NCBI RefSeq assembly: GCF_018139145.2 | Contig: NC_059475.1 | Location: 17,550,937-17,614,936, forward strand | DNA: 64,000 bases | DNA from: Gymnogyps californianus | Taxonomy: Eukaryota; Chordata; Aves; Accipitriformes; Cathartidae | Direction of reading: 5' to 3' | Shown: positions 1 to 10,290 of the stretch, piece after piece | How the letters are laid out: every line of letters starts with the position of its first letter | Position numbering within the stretch: the first letter of the stretch is position 1 | Made by a program: the position numbers and the translations under genes | The notes under the pieces: generated by a model | Databases searched by the model: none | Told to the model about the DNA's origin: nothing | What the model saw: the letters and a program-made list of their open reading frames with translations, nothing else

Positions 1-2624
1 TGCATACATATCACAGTAAAAAGAGGTGTCCACATAACCTCCTCCTATGTCTAAGCAAACCTCCACCCATCTTTCCCAGTTTCATTTCCACAAAAAAAAA
101 AAAGAAAAAGCTATCAAGTTTCTGCATATTCAGCCATGCACAGCTTTTATACACAGTCACTCTAGAAATCCAGCTTTTGGTTTTTTGTGGGTTTTTTTGT
201 GGTACCCCCCTCCCCCAAGTCCTGTACAATGTGTTTCTTCGCTTATACAAATTTGTTTTTCAAAAATTATTTTAAAAAAACACTTTAAAGATTTTTGAGT
301 CGTTGACTGCTAAACAATCCAAATGATCTTGTGGTAGCTGGATGCAACATCTACATACACATGAATCTCAAAACCGAACTGTAAGTGTATATAAAGACAA
401 AATAATCTGAAAAGTCTTTAAACAAATATATCCCCTCTTCATGCACATGCATATGAACTCATAACAGAATTAAAAAATAATAATTTGCTCTTTGTACTTT
501 AAAATAACAGATTTTCATAGTATCGGACATTATTTTTTAAACAGTTCATTAACAGATATTTTAAATTTTTCAAAGCTTGCAAAAATTACGTATTTTTCTT
601 CTTAACATTAAAGTATCAAACATTTAAGCTGTGCTGATGATTTATTCTACTTGCTTATTTTATTACTCTTATCAAGATGCGCTTAAATGACACTATTGCA
701 CAATCTTTATTTCCTTTTTAAATGCATGAACATCTAGTATTTCTAACTCTCATCCCAAATAGACTTCTAGTGATGGCTTTGGGGAAGCAGCAGTAAAAGC
801 AGAGTTAGATATTCCAGATGTTTTATCTTTATAAAATTATTATTAGTAATACTGATAGACCGGCATATTGAGATGTCACTAGGCAGTACTTTCTGTCCGT
901 ACTGAACCTGACAGCTTTCATACTCACTATGGGATGGAAAAGCCATATTTAAGTTCTGTACAGGTTTGGGTCTTTGGTATGATATAGCATGGTACCACCC
1001 AAGCCTCTTCAGTTAAATATAACCTGGAATTTTACTGAGTATTCACGTATTTCCTCAGGACAAATTTCCCCCAGCAAACAGAAGTTCTGCATGTGCAAAT
1101 GGTGGATGTCTGTCCTCTGAACAGCATGGCAAGGGTAGCTGGGGTGTTCCCTTTCTGAAAACTCACACTTTTTAGTGGGAAAATAGCTTTCTGCAAAGCC
1201 AAAAACAGAACCAAAAAAAGCTCTCATTTTCTACATGTAGATACGGCCTCTCAGGTGGTTTCCTTCTGTTACAGAAATTGTTCAGATTTAGCAACGACAG
1301 AAAAGATTACTTTCTCCGGATACAGTGTAAAATACAGTTGCTTTTCAAACTAATAATGTACACCTTTTCACTACAGGTCTACAGATTGCTAAGACTGTAA
1401 GTACATTTATATAAAGCGACTGTGCCTCAATAGTTATGCACCGATCCGTGAATCTGCAGTTGGACCTGTATAGGGAGGCCCTTCCCTCTTAACACCTTAC
1501 TGAGGTGTCTGAGAGAGACTCTCTCCAGGTCCCTGCTCCCACAGATCTCACTGCAAGATCATAGTTCATGTTATAAAAATGGAAATTTGATCCTCCTAAC
1601 TGGAATGGCTGCCTGTTTGGATTGAGTCCTGGTGAACGGAGTTAGCCTAATGCTAGTTTGTGGTATGCCTGTTCTGTGAGCCCTTGTTGCACAACTCTGC
1701 TGCTAGGGACAAGGACAACTTCCCCAAAAACCGAAGGAAATAAAGTGTTCGAGGTTTTTAAGTTCTGCTTCACAGAGATGGGAGCCAAAAAGATAAATGC
1801 TGCTTAATTTGCTATTAAATATCAAAGGCGCAAAAGTGTAACTGTCATGCAGCTATACATCCTATACATAAACGCACACAAAAACATCTTATGACAAACA
1901 GAAATAAATTTCAATTGCAATAAAACTGCTTGTAGTATTTTGGTTTATGCCTCATTTCCTCTGGGGTGTTCTTCACAGTCCATTATTTCTGAGTAAAATA
2001 TTTTTCTTTGGGACAGACGGTCACTAGTAAAGCACACCAAATCCCTCGTTCTCTATCTAGATGACGAGTCTCATCTATAAGCAAGACAGCCAGATATTAA
2101 AAATGATATTGGCCATTCAGTGAAATAACAAAACCATACCACCAAAATTATTTTCCAACGCAGCTATTTTACATCAATCATTGTTCAGTGCTAACATGAA
2201 CTTCCATGCCAGGAGGGAAAGTTAATATTCTCATTTTATTCCTTCCCATTTCCAGCTCCAGTAGGAAACCTTACAGTAAGCTTGTTTCTGCTTATGCTGT
2301 AAAATCTAATTCTGCACAACAGGCTGTCCTGATTCCCCAAGATTAAATGCTTCTGCAATGAGGGAAGGGAATAAAGGATTTAATTAGTAGCCAAGGTTAT
2401 GATTCACGGTTGTTTGATCTCTTTCGCAAACTGGTAACAAATGCTTTAGTAAATTGAGAGCTTAACCATTAACTCGTGATATTTGTTTGTTCAGCCACTT
2501 GTGACATCTCTGAATTCTGGTTACAGAATGGCTGTCTGCAACCTCTGGGGACATACAGCATGCTTAGATGCCATATAGCCACTCAATACATTACCATCCT
2601 CAGAGCAAGAGTTTCATGAATACC
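1..2624. other. AT-rich non-coding sequence, no gene recognised
   Basis: No frame on either strand gives a recognisable protein; the open stretches are under about 85 codons and lack domain-like content. An A12 tract lies at 92-103. The first 1 kb is especially AT-rich, with many TTTATT/AATAAA-like words on both strands. It could be 3' UTR of a minus-strand gene, but nothing in the window confirms an adjoining coding exon, so I leave it unassigned. Confidence 0.6.
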
Positions 2625-2644
2625 TTTTTTTTTTTTTTTTTTTT
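2625..2644. repeat. T20 homopolymer tract
   Basis: An uninterrupted run of 20 T sits directly left of a more GC-rich block (2645-2880). A T-run in this position can be the poly(A) tail of a minus-strand retrocopy, but I do not recognise the adjoining sequence and see no target-site duplication. A simple homopolymer is the safer call. Confidence 0.85.
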
Positions 2645-3041
2645 AGGAGTGTGGTGGGAAATGACATCATCTGAGAGTGCTTACAGACAGCAGCAACATA
2701 CCTTCGCTGCACATGCATCCTCACAGCGAGCGGGAGATGCCCTTTGGAGAAGTACTGCTGTGCAGAGTGAGTCTCCGATGGCAGAGTTGCCCTCCCTGAG
2801 CCCCTGTGGAAGGGGTTTTTAGGGACTACGGGGATACTCTAGAGACCCTGCCTGCTTCAGTGCAGCTGTGGGAGCTAAGCTCTCTTGCAATTGAAATACC
2901 TCATATTTTTACACGTTTGGTTTTGCCTAACTTTGGGAGAAAGCTTGTTTGATAAGTGCGTTAGCAACAGGGTCAGCAGACAAGGTTTTTGCCCTTTTGT
3001 TAACGAAGCTATTTTCCTCTCCTGGGCATTCATCAGGCTTT
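2645..3041. other. Moderately GC-rich non-coding block before the LTR
   Basis: This stretch is visibly less AT-rich than its left neighbour, especially around 2690-2880. One 84-codon plus-strand frame runs across the T20 tract and through it to about 2822, but part of that frame is just translated T's. I recognise no protein, and no repeat family is assigned. Confidence 0.5.
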
Positions 3042-3046
3042 GAGCC
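3042..3046. repeat. 5-bp target-site duplication, left copy
   Basis: GAGCC directly precedes the LTR's 5' TG and is repeated exactly after its 3' CA at 3654-3658. A 5-bp duplication suits an ERVL-type integrase better than the 4 bp usual for class I or the 6 bp usual for ERVK elements. Confidence 0.85.
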
Positions 3047-3310
3047 TGTCCTGGTTTCGGCTGGGACAGAGTTAACTTTCTTTTTAGTAGCTGGTACAGT
3101 GCTGTGTTTTGGATTTAGTGTGAGAATAGTGTTGATAACACTCTGATGTTTTAGTTGTTGCTAAGTAGCGCTTATCTTAAGCCAAGGACTTTTCAGTTTC
3201 CCATGCTCTGCCAGCAAGCAGGTGTGCAAGGAGCTGGGAGGGAGCAGAGCCGGGGCAGCTGACTTGAACTAGCCAAAGGGGTATTCCATACCATGGAACG
3301 TCATGCCCAG

Positions 3311-3318
3311 TATATAAA
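3311..3318 (+). promoter_or_regulatory. LTR TATA box
   Basis: TATATAAA lies about 264 bp into the LTR, where the end of U3 is expected. Transcription would start about 25-30 bp downstream, near 3340. It is inferred to be the core promoter of the element on the plus strand. Confidence 0.7.
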
Positions 3319-3516
3319 CAGGGGGGAGCTGCCCGGAAGGCGCGGATCGCGGTTCGGGAACTAACTGAGCATCGGTCAGCGGGTGGTGAGCAATTGCATT
3401 GTGCATCACTGGTTTTTTTTCCTTCCCCCCCCCCCTTCTTTTGTTGCATTCCTTTTCATTACTATTATTATTATATTTCATTATTACTATTGTTAGTATT
3501 ATATTTTACTTTAGTT

Positions 3517-3522
3517 ATTAAA
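3517..3522 (+). promoter_or_regulatory. LTR polyadenylation-like signal ATTAAA
   Basis: ATTAAA lies about 206 bp downstream of the TATA box. A T-rich stretch follows at 3552-3563, which fits a downstream GU/U-rich element. This suits the R/U5 part of an LTR; its function is inferred. Confidence 0.5.
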
Positions 3523-3653
3523 CTGTTCTTATCTCAACCCACGAGTTTTACTTTTTTTTTTTTCCTTTGCTTTCCTCCTCCTCACCCCACTGGGAGGGGG
3601 AGGGGGAAGCGGCTGCGTGGTGCTGAGTTGCTGACTGGGGTTAAACCACGACA

Positions 3654-3658
3654 GAGCC
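3654..3658. repeat. 5-bp target-site duplication, right copy
   Basis: GAGCC immediately follows the terminal CA of the LTR and matches 3042-3046 exactly. It defines the right edge of the insertion. Confidence 0.85.
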
Positions 3659-3926
3659 TCACCCTCACCATACCCATTAATCTCATGATAACCAACATCC
3701 AAAGGGACTTGCCAGTCATCATTTGAGTGATTCCAATAACCATCAGTGTATTACCTTCAAAAATAAACAGTAGTTTATATGCCTGTAAAATCAAGCTAAA
3801 GACTACTGCTTCCAATACCAGACAACATCTCAGCCTGCACCTTTCCGAAGAAAAATTGCCAATAGCTTTCACTGGCTACCAGTAATTTTCTTTCTCAATA
3901 TAAACAGGACAACAAGATCACTTTGA

Positions 3927-4129
3927 ACGCAGCACATACTACATGACATTTCCCATGAACTTAAACTCATAGAATTAGGTCCTGAAGCCGCCAATGAAGC
4001 TGTAACATTGTCAGAACCCGTAGGAATGATCCAGAAGGATGAAGGAGGATATAACAACTCATCAACAACAGAAAACCATCCCGGTGGTAACAGGGTCAAT
4101 AGATTCATACAAACCTACATTATTTGTAG
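3927..4129 (+). other. Weak candidate exon or decayed coding segment A
   Basis: One plus-strand frame is open from 3927 to a TGA at 4209-4211 (94 codons). Its first two-thirds show a coding-like RNY codon pattern (for example GAA GCC GCC AAT GAA GCT GTA ACA). A TAG|GTATAA donor at 4129/4130 would end it in phase 2, which matches the next candidate segment at 4332. The upstream acceptor (CGCAG at 3932) has a poor pyrimidine tract, and an in-frame TGA lies just 5' at 3924-3926. I do not recognise the peptide. Chance and a decayed pseudogene are both live alternatives. Confidence 0.2.
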
Positions 4130-4331
4130 GTATAAACTAGGTTTGCTGTATTTGTGCACTGAAAATGTAACCTGTTGTGGATGCAGGCACTCCTCAAAGC
4201 ATAAGAAATGAGGACAAAAAAAACCCCTGGCAACAAAATACAATGGATTGAGCACCCACATTACAAAAGAAAGCCTGACAGAATAAAATGACTAGAAATC
4301 ATTAGTTTTTCCTGCCTCCTTTTGTTGTTAG

Positions 4332-4446
4332 GATACTTAATCTACAACAAGTCATTCAGAGGAAACCTGATCTCTTCATTAGTTCATCAGAAATCTGGAT
4401 TGGAATTTCACGTAATTTGGAAAACAAGCATGCTAAAGAACTTCAG
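4332..4446 (+). other. Candidate exon B (115 nt)
   Basis: A pyrimidine-rich tract ending TTGTTAG precedes 4332, and CAG|GTAATT follows at 4446/4447. The segment is open in two of the three plus frames. In one of these, a single leading base completes the codon left by a phase-2 donor at 4129, then 38 sense codons end exactly at the donor. That peptide contains the runs QRKPDLF and SSSEIWIG, which I do not recognise. The implied intron to segment A is 202 bp. Two open frames in about 115 nt can occur by chance. Confidence 0.2.
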
Positions 4447-6390
4447 GTAATTTTACAGACGTTCTTATTTGGTTGGAAAGTTGTTATACATTTATAACTG
4501 CCCCAAACGATTGTAATGGAGCCATTTGTACATTTGACTGCAATTTTATTCATTTTTCACAACACAGCCAGCCAAAACCTCAATAGGTTTTGCAAGGTGT
4601 GGCTCATTCCCCAGTCCCGCACTCACCGACAGCCACAGTGAATGTCACCGGCTTCAGCCAGCACCCGCCTGCCTCCTTCCTGCAAGCGGACCTGCAGGGC
4701 CACCCCAGAAGAACGCTTTCTGGGACCAACGCTAAGATTTTTGGTTACAAAAAACAGGTGGCTTTACAAAAAAGGAAGTAAGCAGTTGCATGGTTTGGTT
4801 GTTTTACGTTTCAAGAAAAATAATTTTTATTTTTTTTTTAAATGAAGTTTTACAAGATTAATCCCTATTCCGAAATACACAGTTCTTTCATTAAAGAACA
4901 AGAAAGGAAAAACAATTACTAATTAGAAATATTTATTGTCCTTACAAAGCTGCTGAATTTTATATCAAATCCTTAGTAATGCCATTAGAAATTTGTTCCT
5001 CTTTTCATCTCAGGAAGGTGTTCTACTTATTGGTTTAGTGTTAACAGAAATATTAAAGCAACAAGACAGAGGAAAGGTGGTGCTAATTTCCTATTTATAA
5101 CACTTGCCTTTTTGTTCATTTGTAGAACATTTTATTATCAGGACCATAAAGTTTGGCACAGACCTCCCAACATACACGGACGCTGATATTATCGGAGTTA
5201 AAAGGTCAACGCTGTCTACTCAGAATGAGTTTAACAAGAACGAAAACTCAGTAGGAGAGCGCCACAGATTTATAATGTCTTTTACAAAATGCCCATTTCT
5301 CAGTAAACCTAACACTGATTTGAAGTCAAGCTCAGTTTTTGAACATATTTAAATTCTCTGCAGTCATCTTAAATTTCTGACTTAGGACAGAGCTAATGTA
5401 TTAAGAAAGAAGGCTGAAGTTGGTTGGCCTGAAGTTTTTGGCACTAATCGTTATTTAGACTTGAACTTTAACACATCAGACTTTAATAATATGTTATGCA
5501 TGTGAACAGAAATATTTTTTCCATTCAGGCACTGAAAAGCGTTCCTTGTCACAGAATCTGGTGGACAAGATTCAGAGTAACTACATTAAGCCATCTCATT
5601 AGTGCATTTAAGTCTAATGAAATCTTTCATCATTAGTCCTCCAGGAGCTTTTGGTACAGAATTTGCTGTGGCTCAAGGTTATTCTTCTCTTTTCACACGT
5701 TCTGACATTCCCTGCCCATTACAGTTGATGGGAGTCTCTCCATACTGGGCAACATTTTAGATGTCATAAGTTGGAAGGGATTAGGTTGCATCGCTGTGTG
5801 TTCTGTAATAGGAAATGCTTGATCATCATACCCAGGAACAAAATCAGAATCACTGATTATTTCAAATAACGTGGGCTACCCAGCTTTTCCTTTCATTTGT
5901 TGCTAGAACTTGGCAATTGTTTGCCATCATTATGATACGTTAATCAGGGGCTCTCAAAATATACCCTGGCCCATAAATGATTCACAAAAACCATCTTATG
6001 GACAAACCAGTAAAAGCTGCCCAGAAGCATTAGAAAAGTATGACAACACTTGAAGTTACAAAACTGAAGTTTTATTAAATGGGCTTCAGCCAAGCTTAGT
6101 GTTTACATAAATGCTCCCCTAACATTTTCAATGTATGAATGTGTTTATTTTTAATGGACAAACATTCTTTACTACACCTTGCCCTCTGGACTTCCCATCC
6201 ATTCATGAAAGTAAAGTTAGAAACTAGTGACAAGACAAATGAAATGAATTCAGCTATCCCCCACATTCCTCATCTCCAGGGTCTTCACAGGTTTAAATGC
6301 AATAGGAATACAGAAATAATAGATATATGTAGAACAAGGAGAATCACAAATAGCAGGTAGGCTAGATTTTTAAAACTTCTTTGGTCTTAG
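4447..6390. other. AT-rich non-coding sequence with one open stretch
   Basis: A plus-strand frame is open from 5126, just after a TTTGTAG acceptor-like site, to a TAA at 5350-5352. It is charged and Asn/Ser/Lys-rich with no recognisable domain. Its phase does not continue cleanly from segment B, so no join is proposed. The rest of the interval shows no gene or repeat that I recognise. Confidence 0.45.
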
Positions 6391-6489
6391 CAGTCAAAGG
6401 CATTCTAGTAATTATTGGCGAACAAGTAATCTGGTTATGAAAGATCTACGTCTACTGAACTCTTATGCTTGCAAATTGGTCATGAACAG
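6391..6489 (+). other. Candidate exon C (99 nt)
   Basis: The acceptor is a T/C-rich stretch ending GGTCTTAG at 6390, and the donor is a near-consensus CAG|GTAAGA at 6489/6490. The length is a multiple of three, and one frame (one leading base, 32 codons, two trailing bases) is open throughout. The peptide, which contains NYWRTSNLVMKDLRLLNSY, is not recognised. The strong donor, open frame and length divisible by three make it one of the better candidates here, but a chance pseudo-exon cannot be excluded. Confidence 0.2.
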
Positions 6490-7260
6490 GTAAGATTTCA
6501 TCAAATGCATTTGTTCACCTAGGCACTGAATAATTCAATGTCAGCAGCAAATTATATCTATGAAGACATTCGATTAATAATTTCTATAGAGTAGTATGTT
6601 TCAAGTGTTTAATTTAAAAAATATGAGCTGCTTTGACTTAAATGCACGTGTCGCATAATGCAATTTCTGTTCCCTACCTAGGGGAATGCAGGGGCTGACT
6701 TCCCATAGGAGTATTAGTGATTATAAATTAAAAAATTGCTCCGCAAGAGTACTCTGTAAGAGTAATGTCAAATTCACTCTTTTGGTGAACCCTTCAGCCA
6801 GTAAACATCTTGGTATTTATTTACTGAATGTGAACACAGTCCCAGGGGAATTAGCTTAAGCTGAATTAACATTTGTAAGCTCCTCTCCCCACTATGTATC
6901 CTCCCAACTATCTGTGGTTGGTCTTTTTTTTATTTAAAATATGTAATTTTAAATCCACAGTCATCTTTTAATGGATTTGTATTTTATTTTACAGCAGCTT
7001 TCATGACTCCCTTCTCAAAAGTCATGGGCTTAACTCAGAAATCTTTTCATGTAGTTATAGCAATCCTCTTTTCTCTACAGATAGTCTGGTTTAGCTTGGT
7101 TTGTGGATTTTTAAGAGACATGCAAAAAAGAACAAGTTTAAAAAAATACATTGCCTTTGGAGGATTTTGATGTTTTAATATCTTCAGTTACTACTAATAA
7201 TAGCCTACTATTATAAGAAATGTTTTAACAAGAAAAAAAATTGTGTAGGTTTTTCATAGT
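6490..7260. other. AT-rich non-coding sequence
   Basis: AT-rich unique sequence with short A and T runs (for example around 6927-6960 and 7221-7240). I see no gene, repeat family or RNA in it. Confidence 0.6.
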
Positions 7261-7646
7261 CATGCCATTGGAGCATGGTATATAAATGGGGGAAGCCATC
7301 GGAAAGATGCAGCCTCCCTGTGGGGTGGGCAGCTCAGCAACCACAACTCAGAGCGTGACGTGACCTTCCCCAGCTCTCGGCTGCGTCTCAGCAGAGATGT
7401 AACACTGGCATACAGCTGGAGAAAGGCACACCCGCTGGCTTCAGCATGGCACTGGGGCTTTTCTCCTGCTTTGGGAGCCTTCACGCAGCGATGGCAGCTG
7501 GTGGGAAACCTGATCAGCCGCATTCGGCAGGTCAGAAAGCATCCCGAGCTCTGCACCGGTGGCCTGGGAGAGGTGTCCAAGGGGCGGTGGGGAAGCAGGA
7601 GGTGGAGGTTCGTATGGAAAGGGGAAAACAAGCTCAAGTGACTTGA
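7261..7646 (+). promoter_or_regulatory. GC-rich, CpG-bearing patch with TATA box and short ORF
   Basis: This ~385-bp patch is much richer in G, C and CpG than its AT-rich flanks. TATATAAA lies at 7279-7286 and a CRE-like TGACGTGA at 7356-7363. An ATG at 7446 with A at -3 and G at +4 opens 66 codons ending at 7646. Overlapping frames on both strands are also open, which the GC bias alone explains. It could be a small promoter with a first exon, an unrecognised retro-derived fragment, or a chance island. I do not recognise the peptide. Confidence 0.2.
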
Positions 7647-8586
7647 CTTGTTTCAGGCGCTAATAGCAATTTGAGACTCAGAGCAACTCTGGAAAATAGA
7701 GCTCATCAGTCTAGCCCTTTAAAATATGCTCATATCAAGGCAATCTGAAATGAATATTTAAATGCAGGCCTGAGAAGGGAAAGAACCATTGCTCTCCTGA
7801 CCTTTAGTTAGCACAGGTAAAACTAATAACTGCCATGTGGATCAGCAAGAGATGGCACGAAGTGCAGAAGTTTTTGGAAGCTGTTCTTCTGATAGGGAAT
7901 ACAAGTGTCACAAGGGGCTTGGCTTCAAAACTCACCTGAAGTACAAACTCTCTAATATCTATACTGCTGCAAGACTACTATATTGCTGTAACTCAAGGTG
8001 GATCATTTTACAACTGAATTTTCAAGAAGAGCTTTCTGCAAAGCATTTATGTGATACCGGGAGACTGGACACAGGATAAGGAAGATAAACACACCATTAA
8101 AAGCAAAGTTTTCAAGCATGCTGACCCTCTACTCCATTCCCACTTGTCCCTCTATTCCTCAGCATATCCTGACAAACAAAACAAAAACTGGTTTCCAGCT
8201 AAACAGAAGAGAATCCAGAATAGCTAAACAGCATAGGATTTTGGAGTGCAACGCTCACACTTGTTCAGCTTCTCTTGGGGGAAATGGTCCAACACATAGT
8301 ATGTCTAGAACCAAGACAAATTGCTGTAGCTAGAATAAAGATCATGCACACGTTTTCAGAACCAATGGTATGCTGGGGCAAACAGATGTAGCATCAGAGA
8401 TTTCCTTTGTGGTCTGCCCACAATGATGCTAGCTAAGAACATAACCCTTACTATAAATGTTTGTGTTGAAATCAGGCAAGAGCATGAGATTTCTTGTACA
8501 TCCTAAATCACCTTTGCTGTATATTTTCACAATTCTGTTTTTACTTATGTCTGTTACCAGGGTATGAAGAGTTGCACAAAGGACAT
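7647..8586. other. Unique non-coding sequence
   Basis: Mixed AT-rich sequence. A CAG|GTAAAA donor-like site at about 7815 has no convincing partner. I see no gene or repeat family. Confidence 0.6.
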
Positions 8587-8602
8587 GGGGGGGGGGGGGG
8601 GG
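8587..8602 (+). repeat. G16 homopolymer tract
   Basis: Sixteen consecutive G, followed by A and four more G (8604-8607). This can form a G-quadruplex on the plus strand and is prone to length error in sequencing. Confidence 0.85.
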
Positions 8603-8607
8603 AGGGG

Positions 8608-10255
8608 AATAGGAAAACAAAATTATTTTTGGAAGGGACTGAAATACCCTGTAGAGAAAGTAGGAAAAATATAAAAAACAGTTCCCATTTTGTCAGAACT
8701 GGCTATTGTTCCCCAACTTTGGTGATATCATTATCCAATACCAATTGATATTGATACGCATATCAAATCACAGTGAACCTTTATTCAGCTCTTCACTCTC
8801 TGCATCTTGTTGAGTCAGAAGGCAGTTGTTTTTTTATGCAGTTTCAAGGCCAAGCAATTTGAAAGTAACTAGACACAAATGAGATCACACATAAGTAAAT
8901 AATAATGTACGGCACTGTCTTACAGACGTAGTCTGACAAGTTAAACTCTTTTTCTGAAGAAGTTGAAGACAGAACACAACGGAGCTGTAGTTCAGTGCAC
9001 ACAGAAAGCCACGGATGATATTATTTTGCAGCATCTGGTTAAGAGCAATCTTTTCAGATTAAAAATTTTTTTTTTTTGCAGAGCTTGTAATTCATGGCTC
9101 TGAATTATACAAGGAAATGCAGAGCTACAATCAGTGATACCAGGAAGAAATAACTATATTGCCCATGGTTACTTGCCTCTCTATTGTTGGCCTATTAAAC
9201 TTCAATATTGATAACCTTTGAATATTAAACCAGCTGATGTTACACTACTTCATTACGCTCAGGAAGTTGTTAACACTACACGGTTGCTCTTTGTTGTATT
9301 CGTTGTAGGGAGTTACAAGACGACTGCAAACTCAAGGCTGAGTTTGGCTTTTCTATTTGGCTTAAATTGCATAGCCCAGAATACACATCAGATACAACCT
9401 GTACACAAAAATATCTAATGCTGAGTATGAGATGTAAAAGCATCAAAACTACAATCAACTCATTAAGAATTCTCAATTATTTGTTTCCACTCTACATAAT
9501 ACTTTAACATACTAATTTAATATATGCTGTATCCCACATCTTAATTAAGACTCATCACATAATACTACTAATAACATCCCATTTAACCTTTTGTTTTGAG
9601 ACAAAAGAAATAAGCTTTTATTAGGTCCGCTACTGACGCAGTTCATAGGGGATCCATGGAAGGTCAAAACAATATTGCATTGCTACTTATTTAACCTCAC
9701 AAAATGACTTTAGCGAGAACCTCCTTCAGTTTTTTCCCGCATCTCAGTAATATGTGTAGATTTAAATAATGGTGAATGGAGACAAAAAAGTTGTTTCTTC
9801 TTTGTAAAATCAATCATAGGCAAGAGGTTAGATTCGCTCTTACACCCTCACAAGTTCAGGCTATTCTACCAAGGCAAAGTAGGTAAATCAAGAGAGTATC
9901 TCAGCTGTTCAACACAAATGAAAGTCATTACACAGTTGTGACTGACAAAATAAAGCAGCTCTCCTGTTGCAGAGACAGACATTACAGCAGGAAAAAATAT
10001 CTGAAAGGAAAAGGCCATTGACCTGAATAGCAATATTTACATTACCAAAATCAGTGACAATACTATTTCAGAAACCCTAACATTTTCCATGTTGTTTTCT
10101 ACTACAGAGAGGATTGGCAAATTCTCCTGCCATTTAATAATGAAAAAGAGAAGATGGAAGTCGCTGCTGTGAAGCTGTTTCTAAGCACTATATTTTGAAA
10201 TCATACCGTATCAAAAAACCCGCCATCATTGCCACAGAAATCAACTGAAAAACAT
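8608..10255. other. AT-rich non-coding sequence
   Basis: Contains a T12 tract at about 9066-9077 and otherwise unique AT-rich sequence. No gene or repeat family is recognised. Confidence 0.6.
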
Positions 10256-10290
10256 AAGGCCAAATTCTGGACTGATTTACACCATGAGAC
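10256..10290 (+). repeat. Possible relic of an ancient amniote repeat
   Basis: Words such as GGCCAAATTCTGG followed by GATTTACACC match the start of a palindromic repeat that I recall as abundant in turtle and bird genomes. Only one arm is visible and divergence is high, so this is a weak call from memory. Confidence 0.35.

Larger units (their letters stand above)
3047..3653 (+). mobile_element. Solo LTR of an avian endogenous retrovirus (ERVL-like)
   Basis: The 607-bp element begins TGTCCTGG and ends CCACGACA, giving the TG...CA termini of an LTR. It is flanked by an identical 5-bp duplication, GAGCC. Internal signals in order are a TATA box at 3311-3318, a C11 tract at 3425-3435, an AT-rich TTA-type region at about 3460-3520, an ATTAAA signal at 3517-3522 and a T12 tract at 3552-3563. 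I recognise the sequence from memory as an LTR family very abundant in Neoaves; the exact Repbase name is not asserted. No internal gag, pol or env sequence and no second LTR is present, so this is a solo LTR left by recombination between the two LTRs of a provirus. Termini and duplication are intact, which suggests a fairly young insertion. The ERVL assignment rests on the 5-bp duplication and recall. Confidence 0.9.

Noticed and set aside
1..1000. 3' UTR of a minus-strand gene
   Set aside because: AT-rich with AATAAA-like words, but these occur throughout the window and no coding exon or terminal splice site could be tied to it.
3394..3726. Plus-strand 110-codon frame in the LTR
   Set aside because: It lies in the R/U5 part of a solo LTR and is made of translated C-, T- and TTA-rich simple sequence; LTRs of this type do not encode proteins here.
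5705..5745. Possible palindromic-repeat core (CCCATTACAGTTGATGGGAG)
   Set aside because: It resembles the CCCATTGA...TCAATGGG centre of the old amniote repeats, but no arms can be aligned on either side.
7260..7637. Minus-strand 125-codon frame over the GC-rich patch
   Set aside because: Frames on both strands are open there, which fits GC bias rather than coding. No domain is seen.
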